Shown here one piece after another: positions 25,207-35,046 of a stretch of 64,000 nt of DNA (positions are counted from its first letter, which is position 1; every line of letters starts with the position of its first letter). A program made the translations under genes and the position numbers. The stretch is from CAWFQB01 sp965277875. GTDB taxonomy: Bacteria; Armatimonadota; Chthonomonadetes; Chthonomonadales; Chthonomonadaceae. The DNA lies in contig CBDIDV010000002.1 in assembly GCA_965277875.1 (NCBI GenBank), positions 3,224,001 to 3,288,000 of the forward strand, read 5' to 3'. The notes beneath the pieces are model-generated. The model saw only the letters and a list, made by a program, of their open reading frames with translations. It had not been told where the DNA came from and did no database searches.

Positions 25207-28200
25207 TTACGGAACCTTGACGCGGACTGTGCTGCTGAACGTCGCGCCGTTCATATAGCCGACCAGTTTGAGCGTCTGGAGGGTCCCATGCGCGCTGGCG
25301 GGGATCAGGAACGTTATGGGTGTCGAGGCGCTTTGTCCCACAGACAGCGTAGAGGGCAGGCTGAAGTTGTAGGAGTTGGACCCGCTCAGGCTGGCATACT
25401 GCACCACAAGGCCGGTCGCGTCTGCGGCCCCTGTGTTGGTCAGCGTCACCTGCGCCTGGACGAACTCGTTGAAAAGCGGCTGCACCGTGGCCGTCATACT
25501 CAACTGCGCCTGGGGCGCGTATTTCAGCACCTGGAACGGAACCGCGTTGCTCGGCCCGCCGTCGTTGAGCGGCTTGCCGTCCGTGTCGTTCGAGGTGGGA
25601 TTGGTGACGACGAGCAGGTAATTGCCTATCGTACTCGCGACGCTTGCCGGCACGGTCACGCTCAGGTGCATACTGTCCACAAACTGTACGCGGCAAGGCA
25701 CGGTGTTGAGGGTCACCTGGGAGTTCGGATAGAACAGCCCGCCGGTCACGGTCAGGGTGGGCGCGCTTGTTCCGGCCTGCATCGCGGACGGCAGCACGGC
25801 GTTCAGCTTGTTCGTGCCTTGCAGCAGGGGCTTGGCGTACAGCACCTGAATGCCGAACGGATTGGAGCGCTGCTTGTTGCTGTCAAAGTCGCTTCCCTGC
25901 GCCAGCAGCGCGATCTGGGCGGGCTTGACGCTCTGATCCGAGAGCGCGCCTTTGGGCAGAAGGGCCGTCAGGGTCTGCTCGTCCACAAACGTCGTTTTCA
26001 GGTTTGTTTTGCCGAACGTGACGCCCAGCGCGGGCCAGAAGTGGACTCCCTTGATGGTCAGGGTCGTATCGGTCGGGGCATCGAGGGGTAGGGCGTTGAT
26101 GCTGCTTCCGCCCGCCTGCACGTCCGTGATTTTGGGCGTATTGGCGATGACGCGCAGTTTAGTGTCGCTCGCCGTGCCGCCGTCCGTAAACTCGTTCGAC
26201 CCCGACCCGGCGTTTACCAGGTTCAGTACCGGACTTCTCAGCGGCTGCGTGATGACGCCTGCGGGGATCGTGGCGTACATCAGGGTCGGGCTGACGAACT
26301 TGGTCGCCAGCGGATTGGACTGCGCGGCGTCGTTGAAATACACCTGCGTGTCGGCTGTCAGGCCGCTGCCCGCGATACTGATCTGCGTGTTGGAACTGCC
26401 CGCCACGATCTGATGCGCGTTCAGACTGATGCTGACCTTGTTGTTCTGATCCACGGTTCCCTGCTGCACCACGGTCGCATCGCTGATGCTCGGCTGGGGA
26501 CTGCGAACGCGCAAAAACAGGCTATTGCTGTCGCCGCCCTGTCCCGCCGTGGTCGGATTGCTGATCTGAATCGTCTTCAGGCCGGGCGTGGCGATCATGC
26601 TGGCCGGCACGATGCCCGTGACCCACGAGCGCCCGAAGGTGTTGAAGGCCGGGTCGGGAGCCAGCAGCTTGCCGTTCAGTTTGATGCGCGAGTAGCTGCC
26701 CTCTGCGAACGGCAAATGTCCGACGTTCGGGTCCAGCGTGGTATTGGGCGGGTTGAAGACGGTATTGTCTACGGCCACGATGGTAAAGCCCGCGTCACCC
26801 GCGAACGCCTTGCCCCGCACGGCCTGATTGCTCTCATAATGGTAGTACGTCGAGTAGCGGAACGGGTCGGTGCTGTCCTGCAAAGGGGCGCTGGTATTCG
26901 GGACCGTCGTGCTGATGAACCCGATGTCGTCCATGTGCGGGGCGGGATAGGCCACGCTGATGGGCAGGCTCGATGTCTGCGGGCCGAACGGCGCGGTCGT
27001 GGTGCTGACGTTGTTGACGGCATAGACATGGTGTATGCCCGGAGAGAGGTCGGGTCGTGTTGTGGTCGCGCTATAGAACAGGGCGGCATACGAGTCGTAC
27101 TGCACGACGCCGGGCGTCAGGGGGCCGTCCCAGAGCAGATGGTTGGTTTCGGCCACCTGGTCCCAGTACGCGCTGCTGTAATAGTGGAGTTGGCTGGCCG
27201 TGCCGGGGTAGATGTTACCGTACCACGGCGCGGCGAAATCGTTGCCGGGCAGCGGAACCGTTGACGTGGAGAGCGTGGTTCCCAGGGACGATACGCCCGT
27301 GTTGATGGTGTCCCGCTCATTGACGTAGAGCAGGTCGGGATTCAGCCGGATCAGGTTTGCCAGGGGCGGCGTTTTGGTCTGGATGTAAAAGCTCGCGCCG
27401 TCCTGCGCGGCGAACGGTATCTCGAATGTGGTCTTGTACAGCGGGATCGGCACGGTCGCCCCCACGGACAGCGGGAACGGGTCGAAGCTGAACGAGGGGA
27501 TCCGCACGCCGCTGCCCAGATCAATACTGTCCGTAGACAGGATAATGGGGTCCAGGCCCAGGCTGCCGCTGAGATTGAAATAGGTGTTGCTTAAAAAGTC
27601 GTTGCCCAGCGTGATGTGCGGCGTACAGCGCACGCTCAGGGGAACGTCGGGATTGGCCGCGTTTGGGTTGCCGGGCATGGTAAACGTGATGTCGTTGCCG
27701 TTAATGGGGTCTATCTCGACTTCGGGCGTGGTTCCCACCCCGTCAATGGTCAGGGACACGCGGGGTTTGGGAACGAAGCCGAACTCCTGCAAAAAGCCCA
27801 GCGACAGCGTGCCGGTAAAGTCCAGCAGGCCGGCATTAATGGTGACGCCCTTGCCCAGATTGGCCGAGAAGTTTAGCGGCGGCACGGGGATGCCCGCTTC
27901 CTCCAACTGCGTGGTCAGGATGTTGGTAAAGTCCGCCGTCACGGTGATCAGGGTGTCCTGGCCGCGCGCATACGTGGCGTTGGGATTGTTCTTGACGGCG
28001 TCGGGCGTGACGATGCCCGTGGTGTACTCGTAGCTCGCCCCATGCCCCACGCTGCCCGTTCCGCCCGCCCCACTCGGATAGTTGGTGTACGAGCCGGGCT
28101 GCCCGACCGTGTTGACGATGGGCAGGTTAAAGCCAATCGTGGCTTCGGGGCTGGCCGGGTCCGGCCCGATCTTGATGGTGGCCTTGCTCAGTCCCTGATT

Positions 28201-29088
28201 GATGAGCTGGTTGGTGTCAATGAGGGTGATGTTGGCCTTGAGGCTTTTGTCGCTGCCGCCCTGTCCCCGTTTGGGCGAGTCCGCATCGGTGCGGCTGCAC
28301 GCGTCAATGATCTCGCTGTTGAACAGGTCGAAACCCGCCAGTTCCAGCCGGCCTTTGGCGTACAGCTGCACGTCGGCATTGAAGCTCATGGTCGCGGCGG
28401 CCTGCGGCGAGTACGTGCTGACCAGGGCGGCGGCATCACCCGTATACGTGACATGCACCTTGACCGGAAAGCCCGCCCGGACGTACTTGGGCGTGGAGAT
28501 TTGCAGGTGCAGGGGATAATCCACGCTCACGCCGCCCGCCGAGGCCAGCGCCTGAAAGACAAGGCCGGTATTCTTGCCCTTAGTGAATAGCTGTCCGCCC
28601 GCGCCCCACTCGCCCAGGTCTGTGGCCGGGATGGTTCCCAGCAGTCCCAGGTCAATGGCCGGGATCTTGAAGTCGGTAAAGCTGCCGAACGTGCTGTTGG
28701 CATTCCAGCCGGTCGTCAGGTTGTAGGTGTAACTGAACCCGCCGGGGAGATCCGGCCCCCACATGCTCGCCAACTTGCCGCCGTTTGCGCCGCCGCCGGG
28801 GTGCGCCAGGTCGTCGGTCAAAAAGTGCAGGGCCACGTCATGCGTGTAGGGAGCGAGCGGGTCCTGGGCGCGGGATGGACTGCCGAGCGCGAGCAGGGCC
28901 ATACTGACTGTGGATGTCAGAGCGAAAGCGAGTGCGCCCTTCATCTTGTGCGCGAAGTCGGCTGCATCGGTGCAGTCGCCGCTCAGCCGCACACAGGTAC
29001 GGACGCGAACCCAACGGGCGGCGGGGCGCGTCATGCCGTGGACGCGCGGCGAAAAGCGATAGGGTTTGCGGGGTCGAAACGCAGACAT
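25207..29088 (-). CDS. Giant exported protein with IPT/TIG-like repeats
   Basis: A 1293-residue exported protein. ATG 29088 was chosen for the GAGGAAAA site. The signal sits unusually far in, around residues 50-75 (ALAFALTSTVSMALLALGSPSRA). Residues 75-600 are a large beta-rich domain I do not recognise. From about residue 680 at least three IPT/TIG-like Ig units follow (for example TQISIAGSGLTADTQVYFNDAAQ, TLTIKGVHFWPALGVTFG, TLTVTGGLFYPNSQVTLN), then a CARDB-like C-terminal domain (QLSMTATVQPLFNEFVQAQVTLTN). No sorting signal or membrane anchor is seen at the C-terminus. It may be a secreted adhesin or surface-layer-associated protein; PEP-CTERM and GH44 genes lie nearby. Confidence 0.85.
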   Translation of the reverse strand: MSAFRPRKPYRFSPRVHGMTRPAARWVRVRTCVRLSGDCTDAADFAHKMKGALAFALTSTVSMALLALGSPSRAQDPLAPYTHDVALHFLTDDLAHPGGGANGGKLASMWGPDLPGGFSYTYNLTTGWNANSTFGSFTDFKIPAIDLGLLGTIPATDLGEWGAGGQLFTKGKNTGLVFQALASAGGVSVDYPLHLQISTPKYVRAGFPVKVHVTYTGDAAALVSTYSPQAAATMSFNADVQLYAKGRLELAGFDLFNSEIIDACSRTDADSPKRGQGGSDKSLKANITLIDTNQLINQGLSKATIKIGPDPASPEATIGFNLPIVNTVGQPGSYTNYPSGAGGTGSVGHGASYEYTTGIVTPDAVKNNPNATYARGQDTLITVTADFTNILTTQLEEAGIPVPPLNFSANLGKGVTINAGLLDFTGTLSLGFLQEFGFVPKPRVSLTIDGVGTTPEVEIDPINGNDITFTMPGNPNAANPDVPLSVRCTPHITLGNDFLSNTYFNLSGSLGLDPIILSTDSIDLGSGVRIPSFSFDPFPLSVGATVPIPLYKTTFEIPFAAQDGASFYIQTKTPPLANLIRLNPDLLYVNERDTINTGVSSLGTTLSTSTVPLPGNDFAAPWYGNIYPGTASQLHYYSSAYWDQVAETNHLLWDGPLTPGVVQYDSYAALFYSATTTRPDLSPGIHHVYAVNNVSTTTAPFGPQTSSLPISVAYPAPHMDDIGFISTTVPNTSAPLQDSTDPFRYSTYYHYESNQAVRGKAFAGDAGFTIVAVDNTVFNPPNTTLDPNVGHLPFAEGSYSRIKLNGKLLAPDPAFNTFGRSWVTGIVPASMIATPGLKTIQISNPTTAGQGGDSNSLFLRVRSPQPSISDATVVQQGTVDQNNKVSISLNAHQIVAGSSNTQISIAGSGLTADTQVYFNDAAQSNPLATKFVSPTLMYATIPAGVITQPLRSPVLNLVNAGSGSNEFTDGGTASDTKLRVIANTPKITDVQAGGSSINALPLDAPTDTTLTIKGVHFWPALGVTFGKTNLKTTFVDEQTLTALLPKGALSDQSVKPAQIALLAQGSDFDSNKQRSNPFGIQVLYAKPLLQGTNKLNAVLPSAMQAGTSAPTLTVTGGLFYPNSQVTLNTVPCRVQFVDSMHLSVTVPASVASTIGNYLLVVTNPTSNDTDGKPLNDGGPSNAVPFQVLKYAPQAQLSMTATVQPLFNEFVQAQVTLTNTGAADATGLVVQYASLSGSNSYNFSLPSTLSVGQSASTPITFLIPASAHGTLQTLKLVGYMNGATFSSTVRVKVP

Positions 29089-29374
29089 AGGATTTTCCTC
29101 GTACACTGTCGAGTGTAAACTTGATTTTGCATACAGGTTTTCTGTATACTTGGGTGTGGATTGGACTTACATGCCTACCATAACACGCCACTCCTAAGCC
29201 ACTCCTAAGAAATCCCTTAACGCAAACATTTTCCGAAAAATAACTCGAAAAATTTACTGCCGTACACACTTCTGAAGCACAAAGCATTCCCGTCCCTACG
29301 ACGGTCGGCGAAGATGGGCAGCCCCGTACTTCAGTGCGGGGCGGGCATGGCGGAATAATCATAGGAAGAAGCAA

Positions 29375-32300
29375 GTGGAAGTGGTCTGTCGCATCGAACT
29401 ATTCGGCGGTTTGCGGCTTGTGCGGGGAGATGAGGTCACGACACGCTTTCCCACGCAAAAGGCCGGCCTGCTGCTGGCGTACCTCGCCCTGAGTCTGGGC
29501 AGGCCGCGCAGCCGCGAACAGATCATAGATGTCTTGTGGCCCGACCTGGAACCGGACGCGGGCCGCAACAACCTGAGTACGCTGCTCAGTCTGCTGCGCC
29601 GCGCCCTGGAACCCAAAGGCACGCCGACCGGCGCGATATTGCAGGCCGACCGGCAGGCTGTGGCGCTCAACACGGACAATGTTCAGACGGATGTGGCCGA
29701 GTTCGACGCGCTGTGCCAACGTGCCGAGCGCGCCCCCGAACCCGACGCGCGCCTGCAATGCTGGCATCAGGCGATTGCGCTTGCGAGTGGAGAACTGCTG
29801 CCCGGCTGCTACGAGGATTGGGCGCTAAATGCGCGAACGCACACCTTGGAGCGGCGGGCGCAAAGCCTGCGCCTGCGCGCGGGCCTGCTGCTCGACCTGA
29901 GACGGCACAACGAAGCGCGCGCGGACGCCGCCCTCGCCCTGGACATGGACGCCTGCGATGAGGATGCCTGCCGCCTGCAAATGCGCGCCCTGGCCGCATC
30001 GGGCCGCGTCGAGGCCGCGATGCAGGCGTATGCGCGTCTGGAACGCGCGCTTTTAGACAGCGTCGCGGCCAAGCCGTCACGACTGACGCGTGATTTGTAC
30101 GCCCGCCTGCGCGACGCCCCGGACAGCTTTGTCGTTTCCCCTTCGCAGGCGCTCCCCGTCAACAGCGAAGCCGTGTCGAACGATGCGCCCGACGATGCGC
30201 CGTCTGTTATGGCTCCCCCTATTCCCGCCTCGCCGCCAGTTCTGCCCGTAGAAGTGACAGATGCTTTTCCCCTTGCCCTGCCGCCCTCCCTGACGCGCTT
30301 CTTCGGGCGGGAACGGGAACAGCAAGAGCTGAACCGGATGCTGTGCGCGTCCGATACGCGCCTGATTACCCTGCTGGGCGCGGGCGGCGCGGGCAAAACG
30401 CGTCTTGCCCTCGAACTGGCGCGTCAGTCCGCGCCGCAGTATAAAGGGCGCGTCTGGTTCGTGGCCCTGGCGGATGCGGTCCTGCCGTCTCAAATTCTTA
30501 CGCTGCTGCACAGCGCCCTCGCTCTGCCCGCCGCACCGGGCGACCCGCTCGAAGCGGTGATTACCGCCCTGACCGGCACGCCCGCCCTGCTGATTCTGGA
30601 CAACATGGAACACCTGCTTCCGGACGGCGAAAAGCCCGTCCGCAGGCTGCTCCAACGCCTGCCCGATCTGGTCTGCCTCGTTACATCGCGCCACGCGCTT
30701 GGTCTGGAAGGCGAGCAGGAATACGCGCTGCCGCCCCTCGCCGTACCGGACGAGCGAACGACAGCAGGCATGGGCGGCCCGACGCTGAACGCCGCGCCCG
30801 TGAACCGCGCGGGGAAGGCGGGCAAATATGTTGACGATGGGCTGCTGGAATGCGCGAGCGTGCGGCTGTACGTGGATCGGGCGCAAAAGGCCAAAGCGGA
30901 TTTCGCGCTGACGGCCCAGAACGCCCATGCGGTCGCCGCCCTGTGTCGCAGGCTGGAAGGAATGCCGCTGGCGATTGAGATGGCGGCGGCGTGGATCAAG
31001 ACCCTGCCGCCCGCGCGGATGCTGACGCGCCTGGAACGGCAGCTGGATCTGCTGGTCAGCCGCCGCCGCGATCTGCCGCCCCGTCAGCAGAGCCTGCGCG
31101 CGACGTGCGAGTGGAGTTATAATCTGCTTTCCCCGGAGCTGAGACAGGCATTCGCCCGCCTGAGCGTGTTTCGGGGCGGCTGGACACTGGACGCGGCGCT
31201 TGAGTTGATCGGCCCCGACGCCCCGCACTATCTGGCGGAACTCGGCGCGCGAAGCCTGCTCTACGAAACCGCTTCCCCCTCCGATCCGGAGGAAGAAACG
31301 CGCTATCGCCTGCTGGAACCCCTGCGCGAGTTCGCCGGCGAAAAACTGGCCGAATCAGACGAGGCTGACCGTATCGCCGCACAGCATACGCGTTACTTTC
31401 TGCAAATGGCGTCAGACTCCAGGGCCGCGTGGGACGGGCCGCAGCAGGCTGCCGCCTTTGAGCGCCTGGAACGCGATCACGACAACATCCGCGCCGCCCT
31501 GACCTGCTGCGCGGCGGACGTGGGCGGCGGCATGGAGGGGCTGCGCGCCGTGGCTGTGATGCAGCGCTTCTGGCGGCTGCGCGGCTATCTGGCCGAGGCG
31601 CGGCAGCGAACCGAGACTGCTCTGGCCCATGCAGGGGCGCAGGACATGACTACGGAGCGCGCGCAGGCGCTGAATTGCCTGGGAATGGTGGCCTGGATGT
31701 CCGGCGATTACCCGACCGCGACCGCGTACTTTACAAACGCGCTGGACGCTTTTCGCGGCATGGACAACCTGCTCGGCATGGCAAGAACCCTGGGCAACCT
31801 GGGCAACCTGGCCGAGGAGAACGCCGACAACGACCGCGCGCAGTCGCTTCAGGAGCAGAGCCTTGCCCTGTACCGGCAGCTAGGCGATGTGACCGGCATG
31901 GCGATGTGCATGACGTGTCTGGCGAACATCGCCGCCAACAGGAGCGATTTCGACGCCGCCTGGGAATTGCAGGCGCAATGCGTGGCGATCTATCGGGAGC
32001 AGGGCAATAGGGAAAACGTGTGCAATGTGCTGATCGGCATGGCCTTTACCGCCTGCCATCAGGGACGCACACAGGCGGCGCGGCGCTGCCTGGAGGAGAG
32101 CCTGCCTCTGGTGCGCTATTTCAGAAATCCGCAGGAATACGCGTATGCGCTGGGAGCCGCAGCAAACATTCTCTTTACAGAAAACAATCTGGCATTGTCG
32201 GCGCGCTTGTACGGCGCGATGTACAGCGCGCGCGCCCGGAACCACATACCGCTGCCGCCGCAGGACAGCGAGAGCGTGGAGGCCGCAGTCAGCGTCCTGC

Positions 32301-32389
32301 GCGCCACGCTGGGCGAAACCGTGTGCGCGGCCCTGATGGCGGAGGGGGCGAGCTACACCGATCAACAGGCCCTCGAAGCCGTGTTTTAG
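29375..32389 (+). CDS. SARP/BTAD transcriptional regulator with NB-ARC-like ATPase and TPRs
   Basis: A 1004-residue AfsR-like regulator. Residues 1-95 are an OmpR-type winged helix (RIELFGGLRLVRGDE, SREQIIDVLWPDLEPDAGRNNLSTLLSLLRRAL); 96-240 are a BTAD domain; a Pro/Ala linker leads to an NTPase with Walker A LLGAGGAGKTRLALELA (about 331-347), Walker B PALLILDNMEHLL, sensor SRHALGLEGEQ and GMPLAIEMAAAWIKTLP. From about residue 700 tetratricopeptide repeats follow (ALNCLGMVAWMSGDY, ARTLGNLGNLAEENAD, CMTCLANIAANRSD). Such proteins activate transcription after ligand or ATP binding. The start is GTG 29375 with GGAAGAA upstream. A CCCCGTAC/GTGCGGGG hairpin lies about 35 bases before the start. 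Target genes are unknown; the divergent IPT gene is one candidate. Confidence 0.9.
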   Translation: MEVVCRIELFGGLRLVRGDEVTTRFPTQKAGLLLAYLALSLGRPRSREQIIDVLWPDLEPDAGRNNLSTLLSLLRRALEPKGTPTGAILQADRQAVALNTDNVQTDVAEFDALCQRAERAPEPDARLQCWHQAIALASGELLPGCYEDWALNARTHTLERRAQSLRLRAGLLLDLRRHNEARADAALALDMDACDEDACRLQMRALAASGRVEAAMQAYARLERALLDSVAAKPSRLTRDLYARLRDAPDSFVVSPSQALPVNSEAVSNDAPDDAPSVMAPPIPASPPVLPVEVTDAFPLALPPSLTRFFGREREQQELNRMLCASDTRLITLLGAGGAGKTRLALELARQSAPQYKGRVWFVALADAVLPSQILTLLHSALALPAAPGDPLEAVITALTGTPALLILDNMEHLLPDGEKPVRRLLQRLPDLVCLVTSRHALGLEGEQEYALPPLAVPDERTTAGMGGPTLNAAPVNRAGKAGKYVDDGLLECASVRLYVDRAQKAKADFALTAQNAHAVAALCRRLEGMPLAIEMAAAWIKTLPPARMLTRLERQLDLLVSRRRDLPPRQQSLRATCEWSYNLLSPELRQAFARLSVFRGGWTLDAALELIGPDAPHYLAELGARSLLYETASPSDPEEETRYRLLEPLREFAGEKLAESDEADRIAAQHTRYFLQMASDSRAAWDGPQQAAAFERLERDHDNIRAALTCCAADVGGGMEGLRAVAVMQRFWRLRGYLAEARQRTETALAHAGAQDMTTERAQALNCLGMVAWMSGDYPTATAYFTNALDAFRGMDNLLGMARTLGNLGNLAEENADNDRAQSLQEQSLALYRQLGDVTGMAMCMTCLANIAANRSDFDAAWELQAQCVAIYREQGNRENVCNVLIGMAFTACHQGRTQAARRCLEESLPLVRYFRNPQEYAYALGAAANILFTENNLALSARLYGAMYSARARNHIPLPPQDSESVEAAVSVLRATLGETVCAALMAEGASYTDQQALEAVF

Positions 32390-32573
32390 CGCAGATCCGT
32401 TGCTGCTGTGTTGTGCAGAACAAAATTTCACGGACAGGCAGGAATTTCAAGTTCCATCGAGAATGTTACCGCCGATTGCCTGATTGCTTATTGTTTGCTG
32501 ACCCGGCGAAGCGCGGCAGGCACGGCAATCCAACCCTCGGCAGTAACTATCCATTCTTGAGGAGAACCACCTG

Positions 32574-33572
32574 ATGACATCTGCGCGCCTTCGCCCTGCC
32601 GCCGCGCCTGGCCTTTCACATTCCGTTCCTGCTCTTTCCCTTGCTTCTCTCTTCGCTTTGCTGGCGTTCGCGCCCTTCGGATACGCGCAGACCACGCCGC
32701 CGCCCGTCCATTCCACCCCCAAGATCACCAAAAGCAGCAAGTCCGCCGCCAAGTCGCCCAACGTCAAGCCCGGTGAACTGGTCGCGCTCGACCCAAACGC
32801 CGGCACGATCCAGATTAAAGACAAGCTGGGCAAGGCCGAGACCTACGACCTTACGGACAAGACGCGCTTCATGAAGACGAAGCGCGAGGCGGACGCCTCC
32901 GCCTTCAAGCCCGGTGACATGCTCGTCGTCCACATCCGCAAGGCGCGCGACGGCGGCGATCCGCAGGCGACCGAAGTGGCCGACCGCGAAAGCTGGGCCT
33001 GGATAGACGGGATCAAGCACAACATGACGGAGGCGGTCGTCGTGACCAATGATGACGACGGCCTGACCGTCGCCGTCGGCCCGGACAAAATCCCGCTGTC
33101 TTACACGGTCAGCGAAAAAACCATGTGGTCGAAAGGCGGCAAGGAGGGCGCGGCCTCGGACTTCAAGGCAGGCGATAAAGTGTATGTCCTGCCCAGGGCG
33201 CTTCCCTCTGGCGCGATCATGGCGCGGGCCGTGACCGACACGCCGGGCGCGGGCGAGCAGATGAAGGAGCGGCAGGCCACCTCGGTACATGGCGTCATTC
33301 GCAGCGTGGACGCGGGCAAGTTTGTGCTGACCGTGCAGACCCCGACCAATGACATGCGCGCCTTGCAGGGCAGCGCGGATACCGAAGTCGTGCAAAAAAG
33401 CCGCGCCGTGGGCTGGCCCGCCCTGAAACCGGGCCAGAACGTGGGCGCGCGCCTGCGCCGCAACTACGCGGGCGAGTCGGTCTGCTGGAAAGTGACCATC
33501 GAAGCCAAAAGCGCCAAGTCCGCCAAGTCCAAGACCGCTGCCAAAACTCCGAGCAAGGCAGTGAAGAAATAG
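32574..33572 (+). CDS. Exported beta-rich protein, DUF5666-like
   Basis: A 332-residue exported protein with signal peptide (LASLFALLAFAPFGYAQ). Three similar segments of about 80-90 residues follow, each with the pattern of a value (GTIQIKDKLGKAETYDLTDKTRF, DGLTVAVGPDKIPLSYTVSEKTMW, GKFVLTVQTPTNDMRAL) followed by an AFKPGD / DFKAGDKV / ALKPGQNV phrase. This is the pattern of small OB-like beta barrels of the DUF5666 type. The C-terminus is Lys/Ser/Ala-rich (SAKSAKSKTAAKT) and basic. GAGGAGA precedes ATG 32574. Function unknown; perhaps a metal- or matrix-associated envelope protein. Confidence 0.75.
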   Translation: MTSARLRPAAAPGLSHSVPALSLASLFALLAFAPFGYAQTTPPPVHSTPKITKSSKSAAKSPNVKPGELVALDPNAGTIQIKDKLGKAETYDLTDKTRFMKTKREADASAFKPGDMLVVHIRKARDGGDPQATEVADRESWAWIDGIKHNMTEAVVVTNDDDGLTVAVGPDKIPLSYTVSEKTMWSKGGKEGAASDFKAGDKVYVLPRALPSGAIMARAVTDTPGAGEQMKERQATSVHGVIRSVDAGKFVLTVQTPTNDMRALQGSADTEVVQKSRAVGWPALKPGQNVGARLRRNYAGESVCWKVTIEAKSAKSAKSKTAAKTPSKAVKK

Positions 33573-33581
33573 CAGGAGATA

Positions 33582-33766
33582 AACCACGGGGAACACGGGG
33601 AAAGAAACAAATGCTTTACCGCAGATTGGGCGGATGAAACGGATGTACGCAGATGATTCAGAATATGTTTGAAGTTCAAAACATCCGTGTTCCTCTGTTT
33701 CATCCGGGTCATTCGCGGTAAGTTCTTTGTATTCTCTTCCCCGTGTTCCCCGTGTTCCCCGTGGTT
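33582..33766. repeat. 185-bp nested palindrome between two plus-strand genes
   Basis: The outer arms AACCACGGGGAACACGGGGAA (33582-33602) and the complement ending at 33766 pair perfectly; the right side has one extra CCCCGTGTT unit. Inner arms TTTACCGC/GCGGTAA and GGATGAAACGGATGT/ACATCCG..TTTCATCC continue the stem. It would form a very long RNA hairpin between the DUF5666-like gene and ribokinase. Confidence 0.85.
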
Positions 33767-33790
33767 CACACTCTTTGTAAGGGACGCTCT

Positions 33791-34720
33791 ATGACAGCAC
33801 AGCCGCGCCTTGTCGTTATCGGCAGCGCGAACATGGATCTGGTGGTACGCTGCGAGCGCATCGCGCGGCCCGGCGAGACCGTGCTGGGCGGCGAGTTCCA
33901 GGCCGTGCCGGGCGGCAAGGGCGCGAATCAGGCCGTGGCCGCGTCGCGGCTGGGCGCAATCGTCACCTTTGTCGGGCGCGTGGGCCGGGACGCGAACGGC
34001 GAACGCCTGCTAAACGCCCTGCGCGGCGACCAGGTGATAACCGCTTATCTAAAACAGGATACTGTTCACGCAACGGGCGTGGCCCTGATCGTCGTGGACG
34101 CGCAGGGTCAGAATGCCATCACGGTCGCGCCCGGAGCCAACCATCAGGTCAGCCCCGACGACGTGGACGCGGCGCGGGACGTGATCGGCGCGGCGGACGC
34201 GGTCATTATTCCCCTGGAGATACCGCCCGACACCGTGGCGTATGCCGTCAACCTGGCGCATTCGCTGGGTACGCGCGTAATTCTTAATCCCGCGCCCGCC
34301 CCCGCCGTTCCCCTGCCGCCCGATCTGCTGCGTCACATAGACGTGCTGACGCCCAACGAGCACGAGGCCGCAAGCCTGCTCGGTCTAGGGTCTGCCGAAG
34401 GACAGGATATGAACGCGCTTGCACTTGGCCTGCGCGCGCTGGGCGTGGCAAACGTCGTGGTCACGCTGGGTGCGAACGGCTGCCTGCTGGCGACCGATTC
34501 CGGAGTGCAGCACATCGCGGCCCATGCGGTAACGCCCCTGGACACCACGGCGGCAGGCGACTGCTTTACCGGAGCGCTGGCCGTCGCGCTGGCTGAGGGC
34601 CAAACGCTTGCGGACGCGGCCCGTTTCGCCACCCGCGCCGCCGCCCTGTCCGTTACCCGTGCCGGCGCGCAGCCCTCCCTGCCCACCCGCGCCGAAACCG
34701 ACGCGGCACAGCGCCTCTGA
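33791..34720 (+). CDS. rbsK: Ribokinase (PfkB family)
   Basis: A 309-residue sugar kinase that phosphorylates ribose to ribose-5-phosphate. The PfkB pattern is complete: VIGSANMDLVVRCERIARPGETVLG at the N-terminus, VPGGKGANQAVAASRLGA (substrate glycines), FVGRVGRDANGERLL, LTPNEHEAASLLG, VVVTLGANGCLL, and the catalytic DTTAAGDCFTGALAVAL with the base Asp. ATG 33791 is preceded by AAGGGA. No transporter or other ribose gene lies nearby, so it is probably a stand-alone salvage gene. A large palindrome follows the stop. Confidence 0.94.
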   Translation: MTAQPRLVVIGSANMDLVVRCERIARPGETVLGGEFQAVPGGKGANQAVAASRLGAIVTFVGRVGRDANGERLLNALRGDQVITAYLKQDTVHATGVALIVVDAQGQNAITVAPGANHQVSPDDVDAARDVIGAADAVIIPLEIPPDTVAYAVNLAHSLGTRVILNPAPAPAVPLPPDLLRHIDVLTPNEHEAASLLGLGSAEGQDMNALALGLRALGVANVVVTLGANGCLLATDSGVQHIAAHAVTPLDTTAAGDCFTGALAVALAEGQTLADAARFATRAAALSVTRAGAQPSLPTRAETDAAQRL

Positions 34721-34751
34721 AACGTTTCTGAAACGTTTCTAAGACATTGCG

Positions 34752-34903
34752 GTTCCGGGCAAAGGGAACGCACCCGTCTGGGAGGTGCTTCGCACCGAAC
34801 GTCCTCTGGACGTAAATGCGTCCACGATTACAATTGCATCGCGTCCGCGAGGACGCTTGTCGCGCAGCGACTCCAAGACGGGTACGTTCCCTTTGCCCGG
34901 AAC
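34752..34903. repeat. Intergenic palindrome, family E copy 3 (complete)
   Basis: The outer arms GTTCCGGGCAAAGGGAACG (34752-34770) and the complement at 34885-34903 are a perfect 19-bp inverted repeat. Inside are ACCCGTCT-GGAG/CTCC-AGACGGGT, then GGTGC-TTC-GCACC and GCGTCC/GGACGC units. The rest of the 34721-35046 gap holds no gene that I can see. Confidence 0.85.
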
Positions 34904-35046
34904 TCCAACACCCGAAACTTTGTTACATCAGACAGGAAGATTTGACAGCGGCGGGGCGCAGGGGGTACGCTTAAACCAGGCGTCGCGCCGCGTAATGCCA
35001 ACTATTTGTAATTGATTTTTTGGAATCCACAGGAGCCGATAAACGC

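Noticed and set aside
30077..31228. 383-codon minus-strand frame
   Set aside because: It lies opposite the NTPase part of the SARP regulator and shows no protein character.
34785..35015. Small plus-strand gene between ribokinase and the Fic-like gene
   Set aside because: The frame is made of the family E palindrome and shows no codon bias.
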